From positions 248,001 to 312,000 of the forward strand of contig ML996688.1 in assembly GCA_010356995.1 (NCBI GenBank): a stretch of DNA of 64,000 nucleotides. The letters are read 5' to 3'. This DNA comes from Trichodelitschia bisporula (lineage: Eukaryota > Ascomycota > Dothideomycetes > Phaeotrichales > Phaeotrichaceae). Positions 22,990 through 33,878 of the stretch are shown here, piece after piece. Under the pieces are notes generated by a model. The model was not told the origin of the DNA. It searched no databases and worked only from the letters and a program-made list of their open reading frames with translations. Every line of letters starts with the position of its first letter. The stretch's first letter is position 1. The position numbers and the translations under genes were made by a program.

Positions 22990-23886
22990 ATGGCCAGTGA
23001 AATCACCGACCACGACCAAAACCCTTCGCCCGGTCACGACGACGGTGCCTCTAACAATGGCACCATCGGCGGCGACATCAATCGCGGCATCAAGCGTCAG
23101 CGCCCAAGCGCTCTAGATGATGATGACGATGATGAAGACAAGCCTGGCAACAACCGTGAGCGTCGCAAGATCGAGATCAAATTCATCCAAGATAAATCTC
23201 GTCGACATATCACGTTCTCCAAGCGCAAGGCCGGCATTATGAAGAAGGTGAGCCACCCCACTCGGCGTGCACTCGCCCAAACTGTGCCTGCCCGCGGTGT
23301 GAAAACGCAGTATGTCGCATCGCGTCACACCGCAGCTATCGCGCGCGCAGCGCTCCCTTCTTGCCTTTTCGTACCTAACATCGACGTCGCACTAGGCTTA
23401 TGAGCTCTCCGTTCTTACGGGTACGCAAGTTCTTCTCCTCGTCGTGTCCGAAACGGGCCTGGTCTACACTTTCACGACGCCAAAGTTGCAGCCTTTGGTT
23501 ACCAAGCCGGAAGGCAAGAACCTAATCCAGGTATGTACTATCACTGACAGTCATATGCCCTATTTCTCCCGGCGCATTGCTAATCAGTGCCGTAGGCTTG
23601 CCTCAACGCGCCTGAACCTGCTACTGGCAATGAGGGGGAACTCGGTGCCGAGCCTACTGTGGACTCACCTGATGAAAGCGCTCATGTGCAGATGGCCGGC
23701 CGCCCCGCTAACATGCAGCCCGCCAACGCCGCCATGAATGCCCAGTACATGTCCCCGGAGCAAGCGCTGCAATATCAGAACTATCTCCAGCATCAGCAAC
23801 AACAACAAGCCGCTCAGGCAAACACATACCCGATTCCAACCCAAGCAAGAATGGCCACTCACCAGGCGCACCCAGCGCATCAGTAG
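22990..23886 (+). CDS. MCM1: MADS-box transcription factor, Mcm1/SRF type
   Basis: Nuclear regulator of mating, cell cycle and development in fungi. Exons 22990-23247, 23396-23530, 23596-23886; introns 148 and 65 bp; 227 residues. The MADS domain (about residues 55-112) is split by the first intron: ERRKIEIKFIQDKSRRHITF and SKRKAGIMKK, then AYELSVLTGTQVLLLVVSET, GLVYTFTTPKLQPLVTKPEG. This is the SRF-like (type I) class, with an acidic DDDDDDEDK stretch in front and a Gln/His-rich tail (YLQHQQQQQAAQ). The other fungal class (Rlm1/MEF2) has a different MADS sequence, so the assignment is firm. Confidence 0.95.
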
Positions 23887-25076
23887 TCGCCGTTTTTGTT
23901 GCTTGTCTTTGTGCTTCACCAGGTTCGGATCTCGGAGGCGTGTTACCACAATAGGATACCCATCACCCCAACAACCAACATTAATGCGGTCGCGGCTCGG
24001 ACGGGGTGTCGGGCGCACTATCGTCACTGAGCTATTCCGCCATGCTTTTAGTCGGTTTTCATTGTGGGATGGAGGAATGGCTTTCGGGATGATGGGAATG
24101 GTGTCCAAAGGAGTCTGCTCGGGTTATGGGAACGGTGCTTACTGTTTGCGTGTCGTTTCTCCCCTTCACGCTGATTCGTTGGTAGTCCTGTTCTGCGGGT
24201 ACAGTCAGTACCTGGCTGGGACTCGGTTTGACATGATATTGTGGTCTTTTTCGGGACTGTTCATCAGCTAGAAGGAGCATCACAAGAAATTCAAAATTGT
24301 GAGAAGATGGCTGTTCGAGCGGTGATGCGGCGAGTTTTGAGCGCGTGGTCGTTGATTTTGTGGGCAAACAGACGGGACAGTTCAGCTCAACGCCAAAGCC
24401 TGCACTTGCTTCCGGCGTGCGCACCGCAAACCGGGGGAGCTTTGAGCTTTCGGCACTGGTCGGTGGGATCCCACGGGCGGAACTGATTTGCTGGGTTTCT
24501 TGTTCATCTGTTCCTAGGGGCACGAGCTTGACGACAGGGACCTTGCATCGTACCTGGACATCATCAATAATCATTGCTCTACAGTTCTCAGCGATTTCAC
24601 TCGATTCAGTCCAAAGTAGGACACGGAATTCAGGATGCGAGATACCAAGGTTCCACCGCATCGAGCTTGTATCATGTCTTGTGGCTGACCGACCCTGCAG
24701 GGAACCACATTTGAACCTTCTAGAATTCATGTTCTGCGGTTGTGGCAGGATATCACCATCTGATACACATTTGCTTGCATGTTCGACATGCCGTACCGCG
24801 AGTCCGATATGTTATTCGCTCCAGCGACGCAGTGCACACGCAAACCGGTCAAAGATGCGAAGGATGACATCCTCACGCGCCTTCCTCTGGTTGGCAACAC
24901 CTTCCGAGAATGGGCGCTAATATCGTCACGCCGTCGGGTACGACCTGACAGTATTGGAGACACAATCGTCATCTACTCAACATGCTCACGGCCTCACATC
25001 GCCATCCTTACAATGGGACGCAGAAAAACCCCCTCTCCCGCCATCCCCCTCCAAACCCGCCCTCACCTCCCCAACC
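23887..25076. other. Intergenic region, MCM1 to permease
   Basis: 1.2 kb. Several overlapping frames in both directions, none with conserved features. It holds the 3' end of MCM1 and the permease promoter. Confidence 0.4.
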
Positions 25077-26677
25077 ATGGACCCCGACGCCGCTAACCTC
25101 GCCTCAATGGGCTACACCCCCACCCTCCGCCGCCACTTCTCCCTCCCCTCCATCCTGGGCCTCAGCTTCTCGCTCACAAACTCCTGGTACGGGATCAGCG
25201 CCGCCCTCGCCACGGGCATAAACTCCGGCGGGCCCGTCCTGCTCACCTACGGCATCGTCCTCGTAGCCCTGGTGTCCGTGTGCGTCGGCGTCTCGCTCGC
25301 CGAGCTGGCGAGTGCGATGCCGAATGCCGGCGGGCAGTATTTTTGGGCGTCTGAGCTGGCGCCCCGAAGGTGGGCGAGGGGGGTGAGTTATGCGGTGGGG
25401 TGGTGTGCGTGTGCCGGGGCGGTGTTTACGAGTGCAAGTGTGGCGTTGGCGAGTGGGAGTGCGTTGGTGGGGTGTTGGGCGTTGGGGAGGGTGGAGTTGT
25501 GAGTCCTGGGTCGTCGGGGCGGTTTCAGCCTTGCTGACTCGTGAAAGTCTGATCAGGCCGTGGCATGTGTTCCTGGGGTATCAGGTTGTGAACTTCGCTT
25601 GCTTTTGGATAAACTGCTGGGGACGGCTTCTGCCGCGCGCGGCGCAGGTCTCGCTTGCGATATCGCTCCTCTCGTTTCTGGTTATCCTGATCACGGTCCC
25701 GAGTGTCGCGCCCCGCCACCAGTCTGCGAAGTTCGTCTTCGCGACTTTCATCAACAACACCGGGTGGCGCAGCGACGGTCTCGCGTACATCGTCGGGCTC
25801 GTGAACACGAACTGGGCCTTCGCATGTCTAGACGCCGCAACGCATCTCGCCGAGGAAGTCCATGCGCCAGAGCGGATGGTGCCCATCGCCATCCTCAGCA
25901 GCTTGGGCATCGGCTTTATCACAAGCTGGTTCTTCAGCATAGGGATGTTTTTCAGCATCCAGGACGATTTTAACTCAATTGTGAATACGCCTACGGGGCT
26001 GCCTATTCTTGAGCTTTTCTACCGCGCGCTGGGATCGCGCGCCGGTGCGATTTGCCTGGAAATGTTGGTCGTTTTGACTGGGCTTGGGTGCCTGGTTGCG
26101 TGCCATACGTGGCAGAGTAGGTTGGTTTGGTCGTTTGCGCGGGATAGGGGCGTGCCTGGGCATCGATGGTTGAGTAGCGTCGACGAGCGGGCTGGTGTGC
26201 CGGTGTGGGCGCATGTAGCCAGCTGTACGCTCGTTGCTGTTGTGGGTTGTGTGTATCTAGGAAGTTCGACAGCATTGAATAGGTATTTATTCCTCTCTCC
26301 CCATTCTTCCTCAGTGGTGTCTGAGATGGCTAACCCCTGCTATCAGTCTTGTAACCGCCTGCATTGTCCTGCTCTACACATCCTATTCCATCCCGGTCAT
26401 CTGCCTCTTGCTACGCGGACGCGCCAATATTTCTCACGGCCCGTTCTGGCTCGGCAGGGTTGGATTCGTGTGCAATTGCGTCTTGCTCGCGTGGACGCTT
26501 TTCACTATCGTCATGTATAGCTTCCCCTTCAAGAGGCCGGTGCACCCAGGAAACATGAATTACGTGGCGGCAGTGTATGTGGGGCTCATAGCTGTCGTGG
26601 CAGTGGACTGGGTACTTAGAGGAAAGAGCGAGTATCGTGGGTGCGAAGGGCGCAAGGTGCCGGAGCAAGTGCGATAG
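25077..26677 (+). CDS. Amino acid/choline permease (APC superfamily)
   Basis: Multi-pass plasma-membrane transporter of 492 residues. Exons 25077-25498, 25557-26282, 26347-26677. The first helices show the family motif FSLTNSWYGISAALATGINS and GVSLAELASAMPNAGGQYFW, as in fungal GABA/choline permeases (Uga4/Hnm1 group). About 11-12 hydrophobic segments are visible, for example VSLAISLLSFLVILITVPSV, ICLEMLVVLTGLGCLVACH, CTLVAVVGCVYLG and YVAAVYVGLIAVVAVDWVL. The ATG at 25077 follows a CAACC context; a longer frame upstream lacks an ATG. The substrate cannot be fixed from sequence: choline, GABA, polyamines or other amines are all carried by relatives. Confidence 0.87.
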
Positions 26678-26958
26678 AGGTACGGCCCCGACTTCCTTCT
26701 TTGTCGCCTTCTCCGTGGTACTTGCTACCTCTCCCGGTCGCACTGTCTTTCAAATTGTGTAACTGCCTACTCGTCGGCCGAGAGGGTTGCTAAATACCTG
26801 ATCTTGCACCTCGTTTTCTGTCTTCGCTTGCAATCGCTACCACAGTTCACACCCACAATCACCGACTGTTCAATTCGCAAGGTCAGTTCCTCATTCGTCA
26901 CCACCACCACCATCGCACTTCCAAACTTACTGACCCACCAGCGTCATCAAGTGTCGAA
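26678..26958. promoter_or_regulatory. Promoter of the secreted repeat protein gene
   Basis: 281 bp, rich in CA and CT (ACCACCACCACCATC) before the start; no TATA box recognised. Confidence 0.4.
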
Positions 26959-27563
26959 ATGATGGCCATGATGAAGTGCCTCGCCTTCCTCGTCTTCCCT
27001 GCGTTCGCTGTGGGCGACGCGGTCGACGCAGGCAACGCTGCCTACCACGTTTTCTCGCTCAACCTCGATCAGCAGGGGACCACCAGCAATCCCTTCCCGA
27101 AACCGTGGACGCCTGTTCCCGTAGTCCATCCCAATCCTACTCTAAAGCCATGGACGCCTAATCCCAAGGTCCATCCTAATCCCTCTCTGAAGCCGTGGAC
27201 ACCGATTCCTTCCGTCACTCCCTACACGACGTGGCTGACGCCTGCTACACTGGTCCCTCGCGCTAACCCCACACGCGCTGAGCTCCCCGCGAAGTGCGAA
27301 GACTCGTTGTACTTTAGCTGCGAGAAGATGTTCAGGGACTGCCTCAGCGTACGTGTCTCTTTCTTCACGAATGCTACTTACTCAGCTAACCAACCCGACA
27401 GCACTGGGACACGAACATGGCAGGCTGCTCGTGGGACTACTGCATTGCCTTGGTCTGCGCGGATGCAAAGTGTAATCCTCAGCCTCAGGGGTGCTGGTTG
27501 GGATGCTTCCAGACGAGCCAGTTGCCGCCGCGGGAGCTGCAGCCAGGGTGCTCGGTGCCGTAG
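26959..27563 (+). CDS. Secreted cysteine-rich protein with KPWTP repeats (effector-like)
   Basis: Exons 26959-27348 and 27402-27563 (53-bp intron); 183 residues. A hydrophobic N-terminus (KCLAFLVFPAFAVGDAVDA) looks like a signal peptide cleaved near residue 24. Residues 48-93 are three tandem units: KPWTPVPVVHPNPTL, KPWTPNPKVHPNPSL and KPWTPIPSVTPYTTWL. The C-terminal part (from about residue 113) holds ten cysteines with little else conserved, spanning the intron: KC, FSC, RDC, AGC, DYC, LVC, AKC, QGC, LGC, PGC, an even number as expected for disulfides. No TM helix or GPI tail is evident. I recognise no family. Small secreted cysteine-rich proteins with internal repeats are common among fungal effectors and cell-wall proteins; function is unknown. 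Confidence 0.75.
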
Positions 27564-30396
27564 GATACTATTTACTGGGACGGAGAAGCAATTATGGCCT
27601 TCCGGCCATGTCTATCTAGACAGTGTCAGTGCTTGATCTGTTTGTTAATGGACGTCGTTTTCGTGCTCGATCTCACAAACGTCCAATGGTGTTCAAACGC
27701 TCAAGCCTTGTGTATCACCATTACCATGCCCGAACTGATTCTCCGATACGTCATATCCGTGCATGTTAAAAGCACCTTCCAAGTACAGCGCCTTCACCAA
27801 CTTCAAGTGCCAGGCTAGGATGCACTTGCCGCGACTGGAGCCTCTTTCCTACGTTACCAGGATCTGAACCATCGTTCTCGGTGCGTACTGCTGGATGAAG
27901 GAGGTGCGACTCGTTCTCAGAGGTAGCCACGACCCGCCCCCGGAGGTAGTCACGACTCGCCCCCGATGTCGGTCATGGGCCTGTGCTGTCGGGTATAAAT
28001 ATGGGAGCCACGGCGCTCCACAACCCTTTTCATCTTTCGTTTACTACGTCCACTTCATCACCCCGTCATCACCTCAACATCACTCAAGACATCATTCAAC
28101 TTTTTCATGTTGGAGCCGAGGACCTGACGGCATGGCTTGCTGAGCTCCGCAACCTCCGTTCACTGGGGGTTGCGAACGGCAACTCCTTAGGGAGCGAGGG
28201 GGCAATCTGCCAAAGCATTCCGAAGCTCGAGGAATTGATCAAACACCATTAAATCTCTAATCTCGACATGACGCTGCCTTGTTCCTCCAGAAGAACGCGG
28301 GAACGCGAGCTTGCCGTCCAATCAAATGTGAGGTAAAGTGCATCCGTCAATCGGTCTTGTGCTAATATGCTGATGGAAGGGCTGCATAGGGGTACGACTC
28401 GGCACTGGACTGGATTTGCTCCAAGGCGGGCTTCGCCTCCAGTGGAGTTGCTCAAGCACGTTCGCCAGCATATAGGCAATTTGCACAGCGCCCTTCACCA
28501 CTGGCGTCCGCGAGGCTGTCGGGTCACTTTCTCCCCACTTTCTCGGCACGACCACTGAGGTCTTCCCTATCCCGCTTGGACGGAGCGCGCCGGACGCAGT
28601 TCCCACCACCTCTCATCCTCGCCGGGGAGACGAACGCACCTTCGACATGCACGCACTAGTCCAAAAGGCCACAAAGATTTGGCTAGGAAGGCACCCGCAC
28701 GAGGAAGAGGAGGCAAGAAAAAGGCAGTAGAGCGCATTGTGGAGGTATTTCCAGACGTCGAGTACAAATTCGACGAGCTGCTGCGTTGTTCCCGCAGTTC
28801 AACATGACTCCGGACTACATATGCTTGTTCCGGTTCGTAAGACTCAGGGATCTCATCTTGGCTGTTTGACCTCAGCTCTTCATCTCTTCACCAGCACATT
28901 CTCCTCTCTTTCAAAGCAACCCAAATTTCCTCTACCTCAGCTCACAAAGTCATCGTGATCGGCTCGCCCAAGCGGTCTGGCGCAGATCCCCAAGAGGACT
29001 TCCAGCCTTGCAACGTAAAGGAGCTAGAGGACAGGGTCACTTTTTTTGAGGGCACACCGGAGCCCCAGCCACGTGGATGAGATTCATCAACAGCGTCTGA
29101 CGGCAGGAAGCCGGCGGCGTATTCGGCGGGTTCGCGAACGTCTTTTTTTGTAGAAATATAGCCCTCGACGAGCTCTATCTGGAAGCGTGGCTCAAGGCAT
29201 TACAAGGTCATGGATGGGGAGTTCCGGAGCTATCATCCCCGATCGGGATTCCAGATTCACCAGTGCTTTCTGGACCGGACTTTTCAAGGCATTGGGGAGG
29301 AAACTTCAAATGGGAACCGCTTATCATGCTCAAAGCGATGGCCAAAGCGAAGTGACCAACAAATGGCGTCGAGCTTCCTTCCGACCGGCTTGTCTACTGT
29401 ATTACAGTACGACAGTTTTCATTCTCGGTAGTTGAAGTGTACTTCACCACGGATTGTGGAAATGGCCATCCGCCACCTGGTCACCACAAGTAAGGAAGCC
29501 ACATGGTCGCTTTACCTTCCATCCATCCAAGGCAGCTGCAACGTCATCGATATCTCGGGCGCCTTGATGGGCTCCCAAGGCTCAAATTGGTCTACCGAAG
29601 ATCCGGAGCCCCTCGCCCGGAGGACAAAGTCAGAGCAAGCGACGGTACGAGTCGCTGATGGCTTCATTTCGATTTGGTCAACCAGACCTTGGGCTTCAGG
29701 AAGTGGGAGGGAGGAGGGTATGAACCACCGTAAACATTGTAGTCTAGCTTTCCTCTCTTCGTCCCTTTCAGAGAATCGAGTTTGTCTTTTTGTTTTGTCT
29801 TTGACTCACGTCACCAGCGTCGGCAGACGCACCAGCTTTCTAGATATTACTGAGAGGAGCAACGCAGGGAAACTGGCGGCGGCTGAAGTGAGGATTACTA
29901 TCCTAGAGGCAGTATTAGGCGCAGCTCGAACAACGAATGTAGACTTATTGCACCCCTCAAGATGTCGGATGACGATAAGATCGTTCACTTTCTTTCCGAC
30001 TTTGCGTCAGTCGTTGTCATCAGACACACCATCCCAAAGTTTGTGACCCCCATCCGTGTGCTTTGACCACCGGGTTGGAAAAGGAGGGGCCAAAAGACCC
30101 AGGAAAAAGGGTAAAATGATAATCTGCTGTCATTTGAAGCGTGTGCTGTTGAGCTGTTGTTGTAAGAGCTAGAAAACAATCCGCAGAACCAAGCTTCATG
30201 TGAACGTCTTGAGTCACCCTCGCAACCGACGATCAACCCTACCACCGGCCTCGGCCTCCTAGCCCGGGAACCTCATCCGCCCCGCCTCCGCACGACGACA
30301 CCTCCACAACGCGCCTTATTCCCGCGGGCGGGCATGCCTTAAAGGTACAACATCCACAAACCACCACCTCACTTCACCTCGCATTCCTAGCTCATC
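27564..30396. other. Gene-poor region with decayed sequence
   Basis: 2.8 kb. Contains a TATAAAT element at 27994 followed by CT-rich leader-like DNA and an 84-codon frame that ends by 28252; a short lysine-rich coding-like stretch near 28,650-28,800 (KKKAVERIVEVFPDVEYKF); and a retroelement fossil listed separately. No intact gene seen. Confidence 0.45.
29140..29440 (+). mobile_element. Fossil of a Ty3/gypsy LTR retrotransposon (integrase part)
   Basis: The translated sequence resembles the core of chromovirus-type integrase (DRDSRFTSAFW, then a TAYHAQSDGQSE stretch). Only this part is recognisable; reverse transcriptase, gag and LTRs are not found in the neighbourhood. The element is heavily broken, with several breaks, and looks old. 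Confidence 0.75.
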
Positions 30397-31546
30397 ATGC
30401 TCCGCAGAACGCTCCTCCGCGCGCAATTGCGCGTCCAGACCCCCGCGCTCCTCCCCCGCCGTCATGAATCCACCACCTCCTTCTCACACCTGGAAAAAGA
30501 ACTCCCAGCCCGCCTCCACACCCTCCTCTACGACGACCTCGTTCCCCGGCCCTCGCACGTCCTCTCCGCCACCCTAGCCGGCTTCATCCCCAACTCCTGG
30601 CTGCCCCGCGACTACACCTCCGATACTCCCGACCCCACAACCGTTACCCCGCCTACACCCATTCCCTCCCAGTCTCTCCGCCTCCCCATAGCGCACCACC
30701 TCGCCTACTTCAACCCGGCCCTGCCCTTCCCCGTGCTCCTCCCCGACGGGACAGACCCGTCTCAGTCCCCCGGCGCCCCCTTCGTGAGAAGGATGTGGGC
30801 GGGCGGGCGCGTATATTTCGGACGGGAAGGACTGAAGCTTGATGGTAGCAGGGCGGTGTGTGTGGAGGGGATTAGGGATGTGCGTATTGCGGGCCCCGAG
30901 GGGGCGGAGAAGGTTTTTGTTGGGATTGAGAGGCGGATGACGAGGGTGGGCGATGGGGAGGGGGATGAGGAGGTTAGGGGTAGAGTGTGGGATGCGCTTG
31001 AGGGAGAGCGGGGGGTGGAGGTTGTGGAGAGGAGGAATATTGTGTTTATGCGTGAGCGGAGCGCGGAGGAGTTGGAGGCTTTGAAGCGGGGGGAGGCGCC
31101 GGTGGCGAAGGTGTTGAAGGGTACGCGTACCATTGACCAGTTCGTGAGACAAGGCTAACAATGATATAGCCACCAAGACGCCTACATTCACCCACACCCT
31201 AACCCCCACCGCCTCTCTCCTCTTCCGCTACTCTGCCCTAACCTTCAACGCCCACGCCATCCACCTGGACCCGCACTACTGCCGTACCGTCGAGGGACAC
31301 CGCGGGCTACTTTTCCACGGGCCCTTGAGCTTCACGCTTTTGGCGACGATGTTACAGGCGCAAGTTGCGGCGCACCCGCGCTGGAGGGGGATTGAGTGGA
31401 TTGAGTATCGCAATTTGGCGCCGCTTTATGCGGAGGAGGAGATGCGCTTGTGTGGTACTGAGGTTGGGGAAGAAGGCAAGTTTGAGGTGTGGGTGGAGGG
31501 GCCTAACGGGGGCGTGGCGGTTAGGGGGACGGCGAAGGTGTATTAG
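30397..31546 (+). CDS. HTD2: Mitochondrial 3-hydroxyacyl-thioester dehydratase 2 (Htd2, hot-dog fold)
   Basis: Dehydratase of type II fatty acid synthesis in mitochondria, which provides octanoate for lipoate. Exons 30397-31120 and 31170-31546 (49-bp intron); 366 residues. The presequence MLRRTLLRAQLRVQ fits mitochondrial import. Family features: LPARLHTLLYDDLVPRPSHV near the start, MWAGGRVYFGREGLKLDG in the first hot-dog half, and LLFRYSALTFNAHAIHLDPH with RTVEGHRGLLFHGPLS in the second, containing the catalytic Asp/His hydratase motif of the MaoC type. Fungal length is usually 280-380. It ends 54 bp from the converging gene at 31601. Confidence 0.88.
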
Positions 31547-31600
31547 CATAGCGGTTGTTACATTTGTGAAGATGGAGTCTAGTGGGTTAGATAGGTGTAT

Positions 31601-33878
31601 CTACGCCTTGGTCTCCACGGCTGTGACTTCCTTCCCCGCGGCCTCCTTCCCTGCCTCGTTGATCCCCTGCGTTGCGCCTTCCACAACCTTAGGCACCGCG
31701 ATCTTCACCTTCTTCTTCCTCACAAACCCCTCCATCATCCCCCTCTGCCTCTCCCCATCATCATACACATCCCTCACCTTCTTAACCCTCGTCCTAACCC
31801 CACACTCTAACCTCTGCACCAATCGTTCCAGCGCGACCTTCGCCTCCGCGCGCCTCATATGCGTCGCACCCGGATCCTTAATCTGCACCACCAGGTACCG
31901 CAACACATTCACCAACCCATCTAGCTTATCATTGAACTCGGCTTCTTCCTTCGCACGCTCCTTAGTCTTCTCAGCGTCGTTAGGCTCCGGCGTCGGGGCC
32001 CCGCTGTCCTTGGCTAGGAACTCGAAGGTGTGGAAGCCGACGTCGATGGCTATGTCGAGCATGCCTACGGTTGCGCGGAGGGCCGCGTAGTCAGTGCGGG
32101 GGCTGATGATGTAGATTGGGTCTCTTTGCAAGTGCACGAAGACCTGGGCCACGAGCTTCGGGTTCGCCAAATCCGCGCTGAGGTCGCGGGGCGCATTCCT
32201 GGCAAATGCTAGCGCGAGTTGGCGTCTGAAGTGATGTGTGCGCGGTGTGGTGTGCGGAAGGGCACAGATCAGCCGATAGCGTAAGATGGGGGATGTGATA
32301 GAGGCCAGGAGCGTGGTTCCGATTTCGGTGAGCACGGCGGTGCTGTGCGCGGAGGGGATGGCTTGGATGAACGCGTTTTGCGCGGCGGCGATAGCGCGGC
32401 GCAGGGGGGCGTGGGTGGCGATGGAGTGGTCGATGCTTAGCCGACATAGGGCGTGGATTATGTGCGTGCGGCTGGTGGTGGGGAGGTTCGGGGCGAGGCG
32501 GCGGAAGAGGTCGATGAGCCAGATGAGGTTGATTGGGATGGTGCGTGCGGGCTGGTTGATGGGTTGGTCGGTTGGGATGGTGGGGGCGGTGGGAGTGAGG
32601 GCTGAGGGGAGGATGCCGAATTTGGCGAGGAGGGTTGAGAGGAGGTCTGGGGTGAGGTGCTTTGCGAAATGGGGGCCCGAGGCTTGAAGGGTTTTGATGT
32701 ACGGTGCAATTAGGTCTTCGTTTTGCTCGACGGTGACTGCGGCGGTTAGGGGACGCTGAAGAGGGATGGAAGCGCTTACTTCGGTCTAGTATCCAGAGCA
32801 GGAGTGGAGTTGGGAGCTCGATCTTGGACGCTATGCGTTGGACGAACCCGGTCTGAAAGGCGATATGTCGTCTTTGAGGATCTAGGACGATGAGCATGGT
32901 TCTTCGAATAGGAAAACGACGTACCGGCCATCAGAGCAGCCAGAGATCTGTTCTCGACCAAGGTACCCTTCGGGAAATAGGGCGCAGAAGGATCGGGTGC
33001 ATCTTGAAAGATATTGAACACCTTCTCCATCTCCAACGCCTCAGTCCTCGCCAGCGCATCAGTAACCCGCTTCCCCATCCCTTGATTCTCCGAATCACTC
33101 CCCTCAACGATGGTAGTAAGAAGGCCCTCATCCATGCCACCCTCAGCATCCGGCTCAGGAGCACTGGCGATCAACTCCTTCGTCTTCGCAATCCTCACCT
33201 CCACCTCCCTCTGCTCCTTCGTATCCTGCACCAACCGAATCATATCAAACTTATACGTCTTCGGCTCCCGCGCCTTGGAAGCCTTGGAGCCGAGTTTCCA
33301 TGACTGGCGCGTGCTCGATACGGATCTAGACAGTTTCCTATCTGCAAAAGGATTAGCCCTGGCCTTTTCTTTCTCCTTCGCGGCCTTCTCGTCGTCCTCG
33401 CGGTGAATAAGCACGATCAGATCCTCCAAACTCGTATCCGACCCCTCCTCGCTGTCGGACGGCGGAACGACCTCTTCCCCGTTCTTGATCACCCGCCGAC
33501 TGCCGCTGCTGTGGAAGGACGAGAAGAGGGGCTCGAAGGGTTTGATGGGATCCGAGTCCCCCATACCGTCATACTGGTTTCTGTTCGAAGTCCGGCGAGT
33601 AGGTAACGGCGACGAAATGGGTATCGTCGGGAGGCTGTTTGGAGGAGGTGGTGTAGGTCGTCGTGGGGGCGGCGGCTTCTTCCTTGCGTCTGCCACGTAA
33701 CTGTCAGCAGTCGTACAAGCGCTCGGTTGTAGATGAGCACACCTATGGCAACGGCAACTACTCGCTCGGTTCGCGTTTGCGGATCTGAACGGGGCTTTGT
33801 CGATCTTGGTGCTGGAGTGGGGGGTGTGCTGGAGGGCGCTTTGAAAAAGTCTTTGATGCTGCGATTCGGGCGGGACAT
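31601..33878 (-). CDS. Putative Smc5/6-associated Nse6-like (CANIN domain) protein
   Basis: Four exons on the minus strand: 33878-33743, 33689-32925, 32881-32780, 32736-31601; introns 53, 43, 43 bp; 712 residues. The N-terminus MSRPNRSIKDFFKAP contains a PIP-box-like NxxIxxFF. A disordered, acidic Ser-rich part follows (PPSDSEEGSDTSLEDLIVLI), then helical sequence: TYKFDMIRLVQDTKEQREVE, GKRVTDALARTEALEMEKVF, then IASKIELPTPLLLWILDR, and a C-terminal half with RTDYAALRATVGMLDIAIDV and a basic end (VRKKKVKIAVPK). This layout resembles the fungal family annotated as CANIN (Coiled-coil SMC6 And NSE5 INteracting, Nse6 related), as I recall it. If right, it acts in DNA repair with Nse5. The splice model is mine: donor and acceptor choices were made to keep the frame, and the second intron lacks a good branch site. 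Confidence 0.6.

Noticed and set aside
24059-24730. Open frame of 223 codons on the minus strand between MCM1 and the permease
   Set aside because: No domain, no splice logic and overlapping open frames on the other strand; left as intergenic.
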